This document shows, piece after piece, positions 39,361 to 50,540 of a stretch of DNA of 64,000 nt. A program made the translations under genes and the position numbers. How positions within the stretch are numbered: the first letter of the stretch is position 1; every line of letters begins with the position of its first letter. The notes below the pieces were generated by a model. The model was not told where the DNA came from, ran no database searches, and worked only from the letters and a program-made list of their open reading frames with translations. Source of the stretch: Leishmania mexicana MHOM/GT/2001/U1103 (lineage: Eukaryota; Euglenozoa; Kinetoplastea; Trypanosomatida; Trypanosomatidae). The DNA lies in NCBI RefSeq assembly GCF_000234665.1, contig NC_018322.1, positions 500,206-564,205 of the forward strand. The letters run 5' to 3'.

Positions 39361-41661
39361 ATGGCTAACACGGGCAAGCCCATGCCCTTGAATTCACGCT
39401 ACTCCTTCACTGACTCTGCGGCGGGCATGCCGGCTCCAGGGTTCGCAGTGAGCGTTGCTGGACAGTCAGGCTACAGGGACAGGGCTTCCTCTCCCTCTAT
39501 CTCGGTCGACCAAGCGCCGACCACCCCTGGAAGTGACGTGATCAACTTCTTCGCGAAATCACCGTCCTCCAAGTCGCACTTTGAGGACTCGGCCACCGGC
39601 GTCGTGCCCAGCAGCGCCATGCCCGTGTGCTCCGCCCCGGATACACCCCTCCAGAAGGAAATCAACAGCGGTTACTCTGTTGGGGTTCCGTCGAGGATCT
39701 CCTTGTCCGGAAGTGTAGGGGCCTCAGCGTCATCGTGCGGTTTCGCTGGATCGCCGGCGTTTGCATCTGGGAACGGCGTCATCGGCGCTGGTGCTGGTTT
39801 ACACAGCAACTCGTCGTCCTTCGGCAACAGCCCACAGACGGTGAGCATCACACCGTCTGTGAAGCTCGACTCACCATCTTTGATGTGCACCGTGGCGCGG
39901 CCGGCTTCGCCCTCCGCTGCCGATGGGGTGACCTGTGGCAGCGAGGCCGGTGTTGCAAGCGACATGGTGAATGCCCCGGGACCCATTAGGTCCACATGTA
40001 TCCCTAACATGCTGAACGGCGTTGGCGCGCCGTTGCAGGCGATCTACTCGTCTTCGTCGTCCTCGACGTCCTCGGCTCCCAGCCCACTCGCGCAAACGAC
40101 TTCGTCGCCGCAGTGTGATGGGAACACCAGCCGCGTCTCCCCCAGTGGCACCTGCTCTCTTCTCTTTGAAGCGGAGGTGAACATCTCTAGCCCGAACGCA
40201 GAAACAACGTCAACCACGCAGGCGCTTGACGAGGACGCGCTCGGTGAGACTCACCGGTGCACCTTCATCTCGCCCACCGAGAACAACGCCAAAGTCGGCA
40301 GTGGCAGGACGCGCTCGCCCAAGACGCCAAGCCACGGTAGCCCTTCCAAGTTATGTGCCTCGGCGCCGTCGGCCAAGTCGAGCCTGCGTGCAGATAACGC
40401 GGTGACACCGCCGAAGAACTCCTCGAGCCATTTGAAGCAGCGGCAACAGCGCGCCGGCGCCGCGTCACGACGTCAGCATGCGAGCAGCAGCAACTGCTCC
40501 TCCTCCACTGGCCAGATGGCTCCTGACAGTTTTCAGAAAGGCGGCAGCAGCCCCACCAGCCAGGACGAGCTTGTTAGCGTTTACGACTCAGACTTCGAGA
40601 CATTGCTATCTATTCCAGCGTCGCAGGTGCTGCACCGCCCAAACCCGGCTCTAGGAGTGTCACGGCTCGTGCTGTGCCGCAAATTCAGTCTCGAGAACCC
40701 CCAAAGCTGCTCGAAGGGCGAGATGTGCAAGTTCGTGCACGCCGATATCCGAAAAGCGTCCCGGTGCAGCATCCACGTGAACTACGCATGGCGCAACCTC
40801 GCCCTGTGCACGTATCCGCGACTGCCGGCCGGTGACGAGATCACCGTCCTGGCGCCGAACGAGCGGTCGCCGTCGGAGGTGATTCCCAGCGAGCGTATTC
40901 TTGTCACGCGCGGCAGCACCAACTGGCGAGAGCACACCGCGCCGCTCTCGCACTGCGCGCACTACTACTTCAACCGCATGTGCAACCGCGGCAAGCGCTG
41001 CAATTTCATCCACGCCGTGCACGTAGACCCGAACGTGCAAGGCGATTTCAAGCATGCGCCTGCGCCGAGGGCGGTGGCGCCGATTGCGTCGAAGCCATCA
41101 AACTCGGTCGCCTCGCGCGTTGCAAGCGGAGCGCAGGCTGCCTCAAATGAGGGGCACCACCAGCCCAGCGGTCACCACGGCGGCGCCGCAGCACGGACGG
41201 CACCCTCGGCGAAGCAGCCGCAACTGCTGCAACCGGCGCAGCAGAACAACCCCAACAACGTCGCGAACGCGGGTGGTGGAATCGCCTACGCCTTCGCGCC
41301 GAGTATATTTGCCCTGCCGCCGCACGGATGTATGGCATACCCACTGCTGAACCCCGCACCATCGCCGACCGCGATGGGGGTACCGCAGTCGGCGGGTGGC
41401 GTAGCAGGGGGCGCACCGTACGTGATGCTCATGAACAGCGCCGGCCAGCAGGTGGGTTGCAGCTACGTTCCTGCCACCTTGATGCCCCCAACCCCGCAGC
41501 AGGTGGGCAGCTCCAACGGCGTCTTCTTGATTGTGCCGACGGCAAACGGGTCTGGTGGGTCGTTGGGTGGCAGCAGCGCTCCTCTCGGCAGCCCCGGAGT
41601 CCCTGTCTCCCCTCTGGGTCAGTCTTTCGGCAGTCTGAGCAACGGCCCCGTTAACTGGTGA
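39361..41661 (+). CDS. CCCH zinc-finger RNA-binding protein, tandem paralogue 1
   Basis: This is a 766-residue protein with two CCCH fingers, a fold that binds single-stranded RNA. Finger 1 is C439-x10-C450-x5-C456-x3-H460, with an unusually long first spacing. Finger 2 is C532-x8-C541-x5-C547-x3-H551. Between them is a conserved linker (HVNYAWRNLALCTYPRLPAGDE) and after finger 2 the block HAVHVDPNVQGDFKHAP; both recur in the gene at 45614. The rest is Ser/Pro/Gly/Ala low complexity, with a Gly/Gln-rich C terminus. In trypanosomatids such proteins control mRNA stability and translation, because individual genes lack their own promoters. Start 39361 is the first ATG after a T-tract, only 4 bases past an AG, so either the leader is almost absent or the acceptor lies farther upstream. 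mRNA targets are unknown. Confidence 0.85.
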   Translation: MANTGKPMPLNSRYSFTDSAAGMPAPGFAVSVAGQSGYRDRASSPSISVDQAPTTPGSDVINFFAKSPSSKSHFEDSATGVVPSSAMPVCSAPDTPLQKEINSGYSVGVPSRISLSGSVGASASSCGFAGSPAFASGNGVIGAGAGLHSNSSSFGNSPQTVSITPSVKLDSPSLMCTVARPASPSAADGVTCGSEAGVASDMVNAPGPIRSTCIPNMLNGVGAPLQAIYSSSSSSTSSAPSPLAQTTSSPQCDGNTSRVSPSGTCSLLFEAEVNISSPNAETTSTTQALDEDALGETHRCTFISPTENNAKVGSGRTRSPKTPSHGSPSKLCASAPSAKSSLRADNAVTPPKNSSSHLKQRQQRAGAASRRQHASSSNCSSSTGQMAPDSFQKGGSSPTSQDELVSVYDSDFETLLSIPASQVLHRPNPALGVSRLVLCRKFSLENPQSCSKGEMCKFVHADIRKASRCSIHVNYAWRNLALCTYPRLPAGDEITVLAPNERSPSEVIPSERILVTRGSTNWREHTAPLSHCAHYYFNRMCNRGKRCNFIHAVHVDPNVQGDFKHAPAPRAVAPIASKPSNSVASRVASGAQAASNEGHHQPSGHHGGAAARTAPSAKQPQLLQPAQQNNPNNVANAGGGIAYAFAPSIFALPPHGCMAYPLLNPAPSPTAMGVPQSAGGVAGGAPYVMLMNSAGQQVGCSYVPATLMPPTPQQVGSSNGVFLIVPTANGSGGSLGGSSAPLGSPGVPVSPLGQSFGSLSNGPVNW

Positions 41662-42171
41662 TTGTATGGACACTTGGGCCGCAGCTGCGGCTGTAGCGGC
41701 GGAAAGCGAATGCAAGAGGGACGATGTGCTCCTGTGTGTCGTGGGAGCATGGTTCTCTTGGTTTCTCTCAGCGATTTTTTTTCCCCGTTATATGTAGACC
41801 TCCTCCTCTCTTGTTGTTGTGGTCGTCGTTCCTGTTCTCCTCTTACTTCCATCAAAAGCCTGTATGTATATGTATATATATGCGTATATATATATGTATA
41901 TATATATATATTTATAGGAATATTCCATTGGCATTTGTGTGTGCATGTGTACGGGTGGTGCTCTTTTTTTTTTGCGTGTTCACGTCTTCATGTCTTGTGG
42001 CTCTGTGCTCGTGTCTATACCTCTGAAGGGACGTGTGGTGGTGCGTTTTTGTCCTTTCTCTGTTGCTTTTTCTTTTTCTTTTTTTTTCTACCCGCCCCCT
42101 TCCTCCCCCCTTCCTCGGTTTACCGGTAGTCGTAGTCGTTGTCTTTAGTGTGGTTGTTGCTCTTGTCATTT

Positions 42172-42271
42172 NNNNNNNNNNNNNNNNNNNNNNNNNNNNN
42201 NNNNNNNNNNNNNNNNNNNNNNNNNNNNNNNNNNNNNNNNNNNNNNNNNNNNNNNNNNNNNNNNNNNNNNN
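42172..42271. other. Assembly gap (100 N)
   Basis: Exactly 100 N placeholder. Confidence 0.95.
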
Positions 42272-43843
42272 GATGCGGTCGGTGCGGCCGCACACACGCG
42301 CTGGCGCACGCAAACGCAATGAACGCTGAGCTGCTCCTTTTTTAAAATGATTTTGTTTTCTCGTGCCCGTTGGGCTCTCTGGATTTTCTTTTGTGTTTTC
42401 TGCTTTGCAGTGCTGCGCTCTTCATCTGTCTCCCGCCTTGCACCCGCTCGTCATTGGAAACCCTCCTCCTCTAGCGCACACGCACACATCGATGCGTGTT
42501 TCTCTTGGTTGCGCTCCCTTAGGGAGCGTTTGTGTATGCCGCAGGAGTGTGTGTGTGTGTTGGCTTGTACGCTCACGTGCATACGCCCCCCACCCCCTCC
42601 CCAAAACTTTGCCATCTGTTACCGCTCTGTCTCACAGCGTTTCTCTCTCTCTTTCGCTGTGCGCAGAGAAGAAACATCTCGTGAAAAAAGCGCAGCAACA
42701 ACGAAAACAAAAGAACGAAGGAGGCCTTCATGAAGACACAGGCGTGCACATGTGGGGAAGCAAACAAGAAACACCACGAAGACGGAGCGGCGCGAGGGCT
42801 TTGGTCAACTTGCCTTGTGACCTTTCTGTTGCACTGGTGAGTCGAGAGCAAGTGTGGGGTCAGGGGTGGGATGCGGTCCAGCCTGCTGCCTCAGAGGGTC
42901 GTGGCTCGATGCGTCGCTCTTATCAATGTCTGCTCTCCGTTGCCGTCGCTTCCCCTCCCCGACATCCTCTATGTAGCTCCTTCATCCGGTTGTCAAGTTT
43001 CGAGCACCGCCACCGCTGTGTGTTCGTCCTTGACTAGTGAAGAAGAAGGGTATCACCACTTTGTGAGCCACCAGGCCGTCCGCCGCGTATGTGGGCATGC
43101 GCGAATCTGTCTGCATTGATCCTCTTCCTCTTTCCCTCTTCTGTATCGCACGGCCGAACGCGCAAAAAAAAAACTGCCCCAACAGAGCTCACTAGCACCG
43201 TGTGCCTTTCTCGTAGTGCTCTCATCTCGCCATTACGATCTCCCAGCTCAGTCACTTGTCCTGGTATCGTCCTGCCACGACCATCGCCCCCCTTCTCCTT
43301 CAACAGCCCTGCTTTTCTTGCCTTCTTCCAGCTCTTTTCCCGAGTGCATGCGCTGTACGGGGCGCGCTGTCACTGTTGTCGTTGTCCCCCTGGGTTCTCC
43401 ATCATCCATCGGCACTCCTAGGCCCCCATTACGCAGGCATCCCACCTCCTCGCTCTCGCCTTTCCACCTTCCCCTCCAGCCAGACACGGGAAGCAAGCAA
43501 GGAGCGAGAGAGAGGGAGGGGGAGCGCACCCCGCCCACGCAAGCGGATCTGCACACCCACAAAGCAACAAACAAATAACCGGATCGGCAGCGACCACAGA
43601 AGAAAAGACGACAAGAACAACAAGAAACGGGTTACAAAGAAGCACTGATCAAGCCTGCTTCCACACCACTCCCACGCTGCCTCTCTTGGTCCAAACCTTC
43701 GCCACTTCCTCTCTCCTTTTCCGTTTCTTTTCCGGTTTTCCTCGCTGTGTGTGCCCGTGTGTGTGTATTTTCTTTCTTCTCCCTCCCTCCCTCCTTCCCT
43801 CCACGTGCTGTGCGTGTATCTCTCTCTGCGTGTGTTGTTTTGT

Positions 43844-43943
43844 NNNNNNNNNNNNNNNNNNNNNNNNNNNNNNNNNNNNNNNNNNNNNNNNNNNNNNNNN
43901 NNNNNNNNNNNNNNNNNNNNNNNNNNNNNNNNNNNNNNNNNNN
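43844..43943. other. Assembly gap (100 N) inside TG-rich sequence
   Basis: Exactly 100 N; flanked by TGTGTTGTTTTGT and TGTGTGTG, so a TG microsatellite probably broke the assembly. Confidence 0.95.
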
Positions 43944-45513
43944 TGTGTGTGACTTTCCTCCCTCCCATCTTCTCGGCGTTTTCTTCTTTTTTTTGTAGGT
44001 CCAATCCTGACCTCCCGTCTTGAAGCACAAAGAACAAAAGGAGGAGCAGCCGGGACGGACGGACGGAGGGAGGGGGGACTCTCTCTGGACTCTGACTGTC
44101 TCCCTCGCTGTTTTCACGCGGGTTGTGCCCTTGCTTTCTTCAAGGTTTTTGCGCTGCTCTCCACTTCGGTCTCTTTCTCTCTCCCCCTCTGATTCTCCTG
44201 AGTGTGTGTGTGTGTGTTTCACTTCTCTCTCACCTGCGCCCATCCAAGCATCCTTGCATGTGCTTCCACGTGGGCGCTTCCTGGGTAGGCGACAAACTGC
44301 AGCCGCTGTTTTTCTTTGTTTTATCTCTTCTTCGTGTACGAGCATTCCAAGCGTCCATATTTTAGCCTCACAACCCTTTTGCCTCCTCCTCCTCCTCCTC
44401 CTCCGCCTTCTCTTTATTTTTTTTTGGCTCGGTTTATTTTTTCCTCCCCTCTTCCTGCGCGTCGAGTGTCTTCCCTTTCCGATTTTATGTGTCGGGTAGG
44501 CTCGTGGAGTTCACAAGAAGATCCGAGGAAAGCGAAAAAAAGTGTACTTTTACGGATCCTCGCGAGCATCACGCAGCACTATCATCGTTGTCATCGCGTA
44601 CTTGCACACAGCCCCATCACTCACGCACGTCCACGTCTTCGACGGACGCGCACACGCACACACGAGGACTGAGAGTGGTTTATTCCAGCCTCTTTCTCTA
44701 TTCTTCCATTCTTCGCTTTCGTTTCCCATTTCTTGCGTCTAGCTGCACCGTTGAACTCGTCAGCTCCTCTTCACCGACTCCCCCTTCTCTCACCTGCGTA
44801 TAGGCATATATATATATATATATAATATTCTGACGTGAGAGTCGACCAGCGCACCTTTTTTTTCTTGAAGGTGGACGTCTTGCTTCTCCTACCTGCTTCG
44901 CCGCACCGCCGACGCCGCCGCCTCTCCAAACTCGCCCACCTTCTTCTCTCCCTTTACGTATTCGACTCCGACGCAAGTGGAGGCACATTCGTTATCTTCC
45001 CTCCGTTTTTGCTCACATCCCCCCTCCCTTCTGCCTGCCCATTCGAGGAAACACACACCCCGTGAGCGCCATCAACCCGCGCAAGACAACCACCACCACG
45101 AAACGCACACGAGAAGGACGAAGGTTACAACGAGAAGAAAGCACGCAGGGGGTCTTTTCACGCCTCGGCCTTCCCTCCCCCTCTTCACCGCTCCCTCTCT
45201 TTCTCCTCGCTCTCTCTGCGGCTTGTGGATTGTGCCTCCGACACCCGCCCACGTCCCACGTCTCGCTCCACCGACGCATCTGCTTGGCCGTCTGCCGTTG
45301 GAGACTTCCGTCTGTCTCTCTCCAACCTTCTCGCCGTGTGTGTGTGTGTGTGCCGGTATTCGAGAGAGCCCCCTGGAGTGGTTACAAGGCTTGTTTCTTC
45401 ACCCTCCCTCCCTCCCTTCCTCCGGATGTCGTCGACGAATTCTCTAGATATCGCTCAATACTGACCATTTAAATCATACCTGACCTCCATAGCAGAAAGT
45501 CAAAAGCCTCCGA

Positions 45514-45613
45514 NNNNNNNNNNNNNNNNNNNNNNNNNNNNNNNNNNNNNNNNNNNNNNNNNNNNNNNNNNNNNNNNNNNNNNNNNNNNNNNNNNNNNNN
45601 NNNNNNNNNNNNN
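45514..45613. other. Assembly gap (100 N) cutting the second zinc-finger gene
   Basis: Exactly 100 N. The sequence to the right is already coding and starts with a Thr/Gln-rich stretch (CAG/CAA repeats), so the gap hides the start of the gene and probably a glutamine repeat. Confidence 0.95.
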
Positions 45614-47395
45614 CCGACAACCACCAACGCGCCGCAAACACCAACTCAGCAGCAACAGCAGCAGCTCGCTGGACGCGGTACAGTCTACTCGTTGGTGGAT
45701 GCGTGCGGTGCGCAGCTGCAACGCCAGACTGCCCCGCCGCAGCAAGCTCCGATGAGCGGCGTGCCGTTTGGGGCCTTTGATGGCGCTTCCATTGTTCCAT
45801 ATGAGGTCTTCATGCAGCATCAGCATCAGCATCAGCAGCAGCAGCAACTCGCGGCTGCCGGCAAGCCCACCGCTGTCCACACGCAGGATGGCTTAAAGTA
45901 TTACCTGTTTTCTTCTACAGGTGCACCCGTGATGGCTTCCGCTGGCCCTGCAGCGGCAACACAGGCCAATATCATGCAGATGCAGCAGCACGGTGCCACT
46001 CTCTACACTCTCGAGTCGAATGGCACCACCACGACGCTGACCTCCACGCCGCCTGCCGGTGGTCTCTTCCCAGGTGCAGCAGCAGCGAACGGCTCCGCGC
46101 CGTCTGGAGAGTACCCGTTCTACACCGCAGCGACCGGATTCTTGAGCAGCGGCCCGCTCGGTATGGCACCGGCAACTGTCGGTGGCGCCTCGGTAACCCC
46201 TTATGCGATACCGGGCCACATGTCCAGTGCCTCCCCGCGCGCCCGCGGCGCTGTCAACGGCTCCCCCGCTGCGATTTCAGGCAACCAGCACCACTCCAAC
46301 AGCGGCACCAACAGCAGCGCGTCCACCCGCCGTGAGAACCAGGCCACGCTTCATGAGATGCTAACGACGAAGACGACGCTTGAGGTGTTTGACCCCGACT
46401 TTAAGTTAATCTACAATGTGCCCACGAACTGCGTGGTTCACTTGCCACCTGCGCGGCTGAACATCACCCGCCTTGTGCTGTGCCGCAACTACCGCCCGCA
46501 TGAGCCGCAGAGCTGCGCGATGGGAAGCAGCTGCAAGTTTGTGCACGCAGACTGCAACTACGCAAGGCTTGAGGCGCACCCGATTCACGTGAACTACATC
46601 TGGCGCCACGAGACTCTCTGCACGTACCCGCGCATGCCGGCCGGCGAGAAGCTGGAGGTGGTGCAGCCGGACGGTCATAGTATTGCCATTCCCTCCGAGA
46701 GGATTCTCTTGACGGCTGGCGCGGCAGCACACGCAGAGGCGGGAAAGACGACGCTGACGTGCTGCGACAGCTACGAAAACAGTGGCATGTGCAACTGCGG
46801 CGAGCGCTGCAGCTTCATCCACGCTGTGCACGTGGACCCGAACGTGCAGGGCGACTTCAAGCGCGCACCTCGTAAGCGAGATGGGCAGAGCAGCAACACC
46901 AACAACAATACCAGCAGCATTTCGCACAACGCGATTCAGTGCAGCAGTAACAACGGCAACAGCGGCGCGAGCAACGGTGAAGCGAGCGGGCGGGTGCAAC
47001 GGAGTGGTAGCTCCCCCACCCTGGAGCAGCTACCGCAGCGCCGCCAGACCAATTCTCCCGACACGGTGAACAGCAACTCCAGCAATGCGACGAATGCAAC
47101 CGTGCTGAACGGCGCGAAGCCCAACAAGGCGACGCCCACCCCAGTCGAGGGGATCTTGAACACGTCCGCGTCTGCAAAGCTTCAGGAGGCCGTAGCGCAG
47201 CAGCTGCACGCAGCGGGGAGCACGAACTTGCACTCGGTGACTCCGTCCTTCTCCATTTCCCTCACGCCCTTCGCCATCAAGACGTTGACGAGCACTCAGT
47301 CTCTCGGGACGCTTTTGTATCTGCCGCGCGGGGCCTCTGAGGCTACGGTGCTCGGGCCCGTTGGTGCCGGCGAGATGTCGCAGTCGTCTCCTTGA
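45614..47395 (+). CDS. CCCH zinc-finger RNA-binding protein, tandem paralogue 2 (5' end in gap)
   Basis: 593 residues are visible; the frame is open at the gap edge, so the true start is missing. The first visible ATG (45752) is probably internal. Finger 1 has the same unusual C-x10-C-x5-C-x3-H spacing (visible residues 290-311) and finger 2 is C-x8-C-x5-C-x3-H (from residue 384). The linker HVNYIWRHETLCTYPRMPAGEK and the block HAVHVDPNVQGDFKRAP match the gene at 39361, so the two arose by duplication. Outside this core they do not resemble each other: here there are Gln/His repeats (HQHQHQQQQQ), a Pro/Gly/Thr-rich N part and an Asn/Ser-rich region after the fingers. The role is presumably post-transcriptional control; targets unknown. 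Confidence 0.83.
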   Translation, partial: PTTTNAPQTPTQQQQQQLAGRGTVYSLVDACGAQLQRQTAPPQQAPMSGVPFGAFDGASIVPYEVFMQHQHQHQQQQQLAAAGKPTAVHTQDGLKYYLFSSTGAPVMASAGPAAATQANIMQMQQHGATLYTLESNGTTTTLTSTPPAGGLFPGAAAANGSAPSGEYPFYTAATGFLSSGPLGMAPATVGGASVTPYAIPGHMSSASPRARGAVNGSPAAISGNQHHSNSGTNSSASTRRENQATLHEMLTTKTTLEVFDPDFKLIYNVPTNCVVHLPPARLNITRLVLCRNYRPHEPQSCAMGSSCKFVHADCNYARLEAHPIHVNYIWRHETLCTYPRMPAGEKLEVVQPDGHSIAIPSERILLTAGAAAHAEAGKTTLTCCDSYENSGMCNCGERCSFIHAVHVDPNVQGDFKRAPRKRDGQSSNTNNNTSSISHNAIQCSSNNGNSGASNGEASGRVQRSGSSPTLEQLPQRRQTNSPDTVNSNSSNATNATVLNGAKPNKATPTPVEGILNTSASAKLQEAVAQQLHAAGSTNLHSVTPSFSISLTPFAIKTLTSTQSLGTLLYLPRGASEATVLGPVGAGEMSQSSP

Positions 47396-50300
47396 GGTCA
47401 CCCGACGCGCAACAGCGGCTTGCACGAGCGCACGCGCGTGACTCGAAGCGCGACATGGCGGCGCCCCTCTCCTCGCGGCCCGCGACCTATGTGATTCTGC
47501 GCGTTGTCTGCGCCATTCTGCGGCTTTTTTGTTGGTCTTTGCTCCGCTCTTTGGACTTTTATGTTTTCGTGTCTGTGCCACCGTCATGTACGGCACAGGC
47601 AGAACGGGACTTGCTCGCGTCCTCTCGTTACGCCTTTATACATGTTTTATCTTTTTGGCTCTGCCTCCCGACGTGTGTGCGTTTCGTTTACGTGTCTGTT
47701 TATCTTTCGCCGTCGGGGCGAACTCGGGAGAATCCGATGCGCAGCTACGGCCCACTAGACGCGGGGAGGTGGTGGTGCACGCCAACGGCGCCAATGTGCC
47801 GCGGAGGAGAGATGACGTGGGCAACTGGATGCTGCTGGACCCGCTGCATCCTCTTTGTCTTTCTTTTCCTTTCCTGCTCATTGTGCTTTTTCTGTGAGGT
47901 CGGCAACGCGCGAGGTGAACGGTGCTCACGAAGCGCTGCAAACTGCAAAAGGCAGCGGAGATGAGACCAGAGAAAGGGAAGGGAAAATAAAAAATGGAGC
48001 GCACAGGCACACGCACACACGCGCGCATTGTCGTCGTTGAGTAGTGCCCACGTACCAGACGAGCAAAAGGAAAAGCAGAGGCACCAATAGACGCACACGA
48101 GCAAGCAACAACAGCGGGAACAGGGAGACAGGCGTGCGACAGCAATCCATAGCGCATGCTGTATTCGGGCTTCCTAAACAAGAGAGCAACGAAACAAAAA
48201 AAAAAGTAAGCAGGCGCCGATGCCCCGGTGCGCAAATATGGGCACCCCCTCCCACAGCGAAGGCAAAAGAAGAGGGCGAGAGGGAGGAGGGGAGGGGCAG
48301 GAAGGACAAAGGTAAGGGGACAGCGAGGCAACAGCAACGTTCTCGTTGCCTTCTTTCCACCTCTATATTCGTGCTGCCGCTGTGGGGTTGCGTGTTGTCG
48401 TCGCTCTGATGTGAGCGACGCGCTGATATCACCACTATCACGCGTTGTCTTTCGTGTTTCGAGTGTATGTTGGGACACCCTTGATGTTTGTTCGTATATA
48501 TATATTTTGCTTCTCCTTGTGTTTGTGTGTGTCCTTTGCACTCTTTACATACGCATGCAGACGACAACGGAGCCGTTCGAATCCTCTTTCCTCGCCTGAC
48601 ACACACATACACATACACATACACACACACTCACAAGCACGCGAGAAGAGGAGCTGAGAGGAGCTTTGTTACTGTAAGAGCACATTTCAAGAAGGCGAGG
48701 TGTCAGGCGGTGGTGGTGGTGGTTTCAGGAGTCACAAATATCGAAAGGAAACACACGTATTGCTTCCCCTTCCGCAACCCCCCCCCCGCACGCACGCACG
48801 CACGCACACATAGACACTCACGTGCACATGCGCGCATACGTACAAGCTTCTCTGTCTCCCCCCGGTTTCCTTCTCGCTTTTGGTTTTCTTTATCCGGTGC
48901 GTGCTTTTTTCTTGTCGGTTTATGTCTTACCATGCTTCTGTACGCGTCTTTCCCTTCGTGTTGTTGCTGCTGCTGCTGCTGGTCTATTTTGGTTACCAAC
49001 TCACGTGCGTGATTGTTATTCTCCGACTTTTTTTTCTTCCGTGTTGTTGTCGTTGTTGCTTCCTTGCACAAGCGTGGATGTCAACTGCATCCGTGTTTGT
49101 GTGTAGACGTGTGCTGGTGCGCGTGGTAGTGTATGTGCTTGTATGTGTGTGATTGCATCAGCTGTTCATGTATGCGTGCTGGGGTAGGCGATCCAAGAAG
49201 TGCACGCCCGCTTTTCCGCTTCTGACTTGTCTCTCGTCATTCCTATTTTCGTACTTGGACACGCATACTTATCGCACTCACAACAGCCGATCGGTGCTGC
49301 TTTCCCTTCTTGCGTGTGTTTCGTGTTTGTCGCTGCGGTGTCAACTCTCGCTTCTTCGGGGTTTCTTGTGATAGGCCTTGCCCTCCCCTCCCCCTTCCCT
49401 GCGCCCAATCCCCGTCGGCTGTGTTCGCGCGCACTCAGGTATCTCACCTCTCCCTGTTTCTCTCGCTCTGGTCCAGCGTCGCCGCAGCTTCCGTGTTGTA
49501 CTCTTCGTGCCGTCTCTTGTCAATCTTGTTCTCCTCTTTGAATGCGTCTGCCGTCAAGCAGCAAAACACGTGCGCATACGCACGTCCCTTAAAAAAGGGG
49601 CGGCGGCGGAGGAGATGGGGAGCGTAGGCCGATGCCGCGCCTGCGCGCGTTAAACCGGAGACGCACCATGCCCCAGTATGGCAGCGGACATGCGATCGAG
49701 TGCAGGCGAGGGCTGCTGTGCTTGCATGGGGCAGGAGAATTGCGCAAAGCGAAAAAAAACACGAAAGCCATGAAGGAAAGGGCTATGGGAAGGGTGTGCT
49801 CGATAAGTTATGATCGATGTACATGCACATGTCGCCCTCTCCGTGCGCGCGTCTGCGTAGCTCGAGCAGCTCGTATGCCTTCTTTTCTATCTGTGCTCTT
49901 TTGCGTGTGTATATCGTCACGATCAGTCACCATTAAAAAACAAAATTATTTATTTATTTCGCTCGTCCTCCCTTTCCGTCTTTCACTTCCGAGTCTCCCT
50001 CCTCCCTACCCCAATCACCACAGCCTCTTCCTTTGTTTGTGTGTGTGTGCGTGTGTGCTCTGTCTGTCTACTCAGTGTACTTGTCGGGCTTTCTTTTGTT
50101 TTGTTTCCTTTTTTTTGAATGCATGTGCGTTTTCGTGGACCTTCTCATTACAAGTTAACAAAAAGGAAAACACCTCCGCACACAGGCACACCCACCCACC
50201 CACCCACCCACACACACCGGTCCCCGAGAAACGAAACACAGTAACGGAGACGTGCAACAGGATCTCTGTGCGTTGTGTGTGTGTGTGTGTTACATGTGCG

Positions 50301-50507
50301 CTCTCCTTTTTTTTTGCTCTGTTGTTCGTGTGTTTACGACTGCCGCGTTTCATTTTCTTTTTTTTTCGCGCATTTTTCTTTCTTAGTTGTCTGGGCGGGT
50401 CTCCCTATTTTTATTCTCTATTGTTTTCTCTTCCGGGGCTTGCTTTCCAGCCTCCCTCCCCCCTCTCTCCTTTCCCTTTGAGTTGCATATCTGCGTGTTT
50501 GTGTGCC

Positions 50508-50540
50508 GCTGCACGTGTGTGTGTGTGTGTGTGTGTGTGT
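50508..50540. repeat. (GT)n microsatellite
   Basis: Uninterrupted GT units over about 30 bases. Confidence 0.85.

Larger units (their letters stand above)
41662..45613 (+). other. UTR/intergenic between zinc-finger paralogues, with three assembly gaps
   Basis: 4 kb of T- and C-rich flank with TA microsatellites at 41885-41914 and 44806-44824 and gaps at 42172-42271, 43844-43943 and 45514-45613. No supported gene on either strand. The 5' end of the second zinc-finger gene is hidden in or just before the last gap. Confidence 0.6.

Noticed and set aside
45425..45463. Short ATG frame (12 residues) before the gap as the start of the second zinc-finger gene
   Set aside because: It ends in TGA after 12 codons and lies upstream of the likely acceptor AG (near 45446), so it is more likely leader sequence or pre-mRNA.
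48575..48584. GTTCGAATCC, a perfect tRNA B-box-like string
   Set aside because: The flanking bases do not form a T-stem and no A-box, anticodon arm or acceptor stem can be drawn on either strand.
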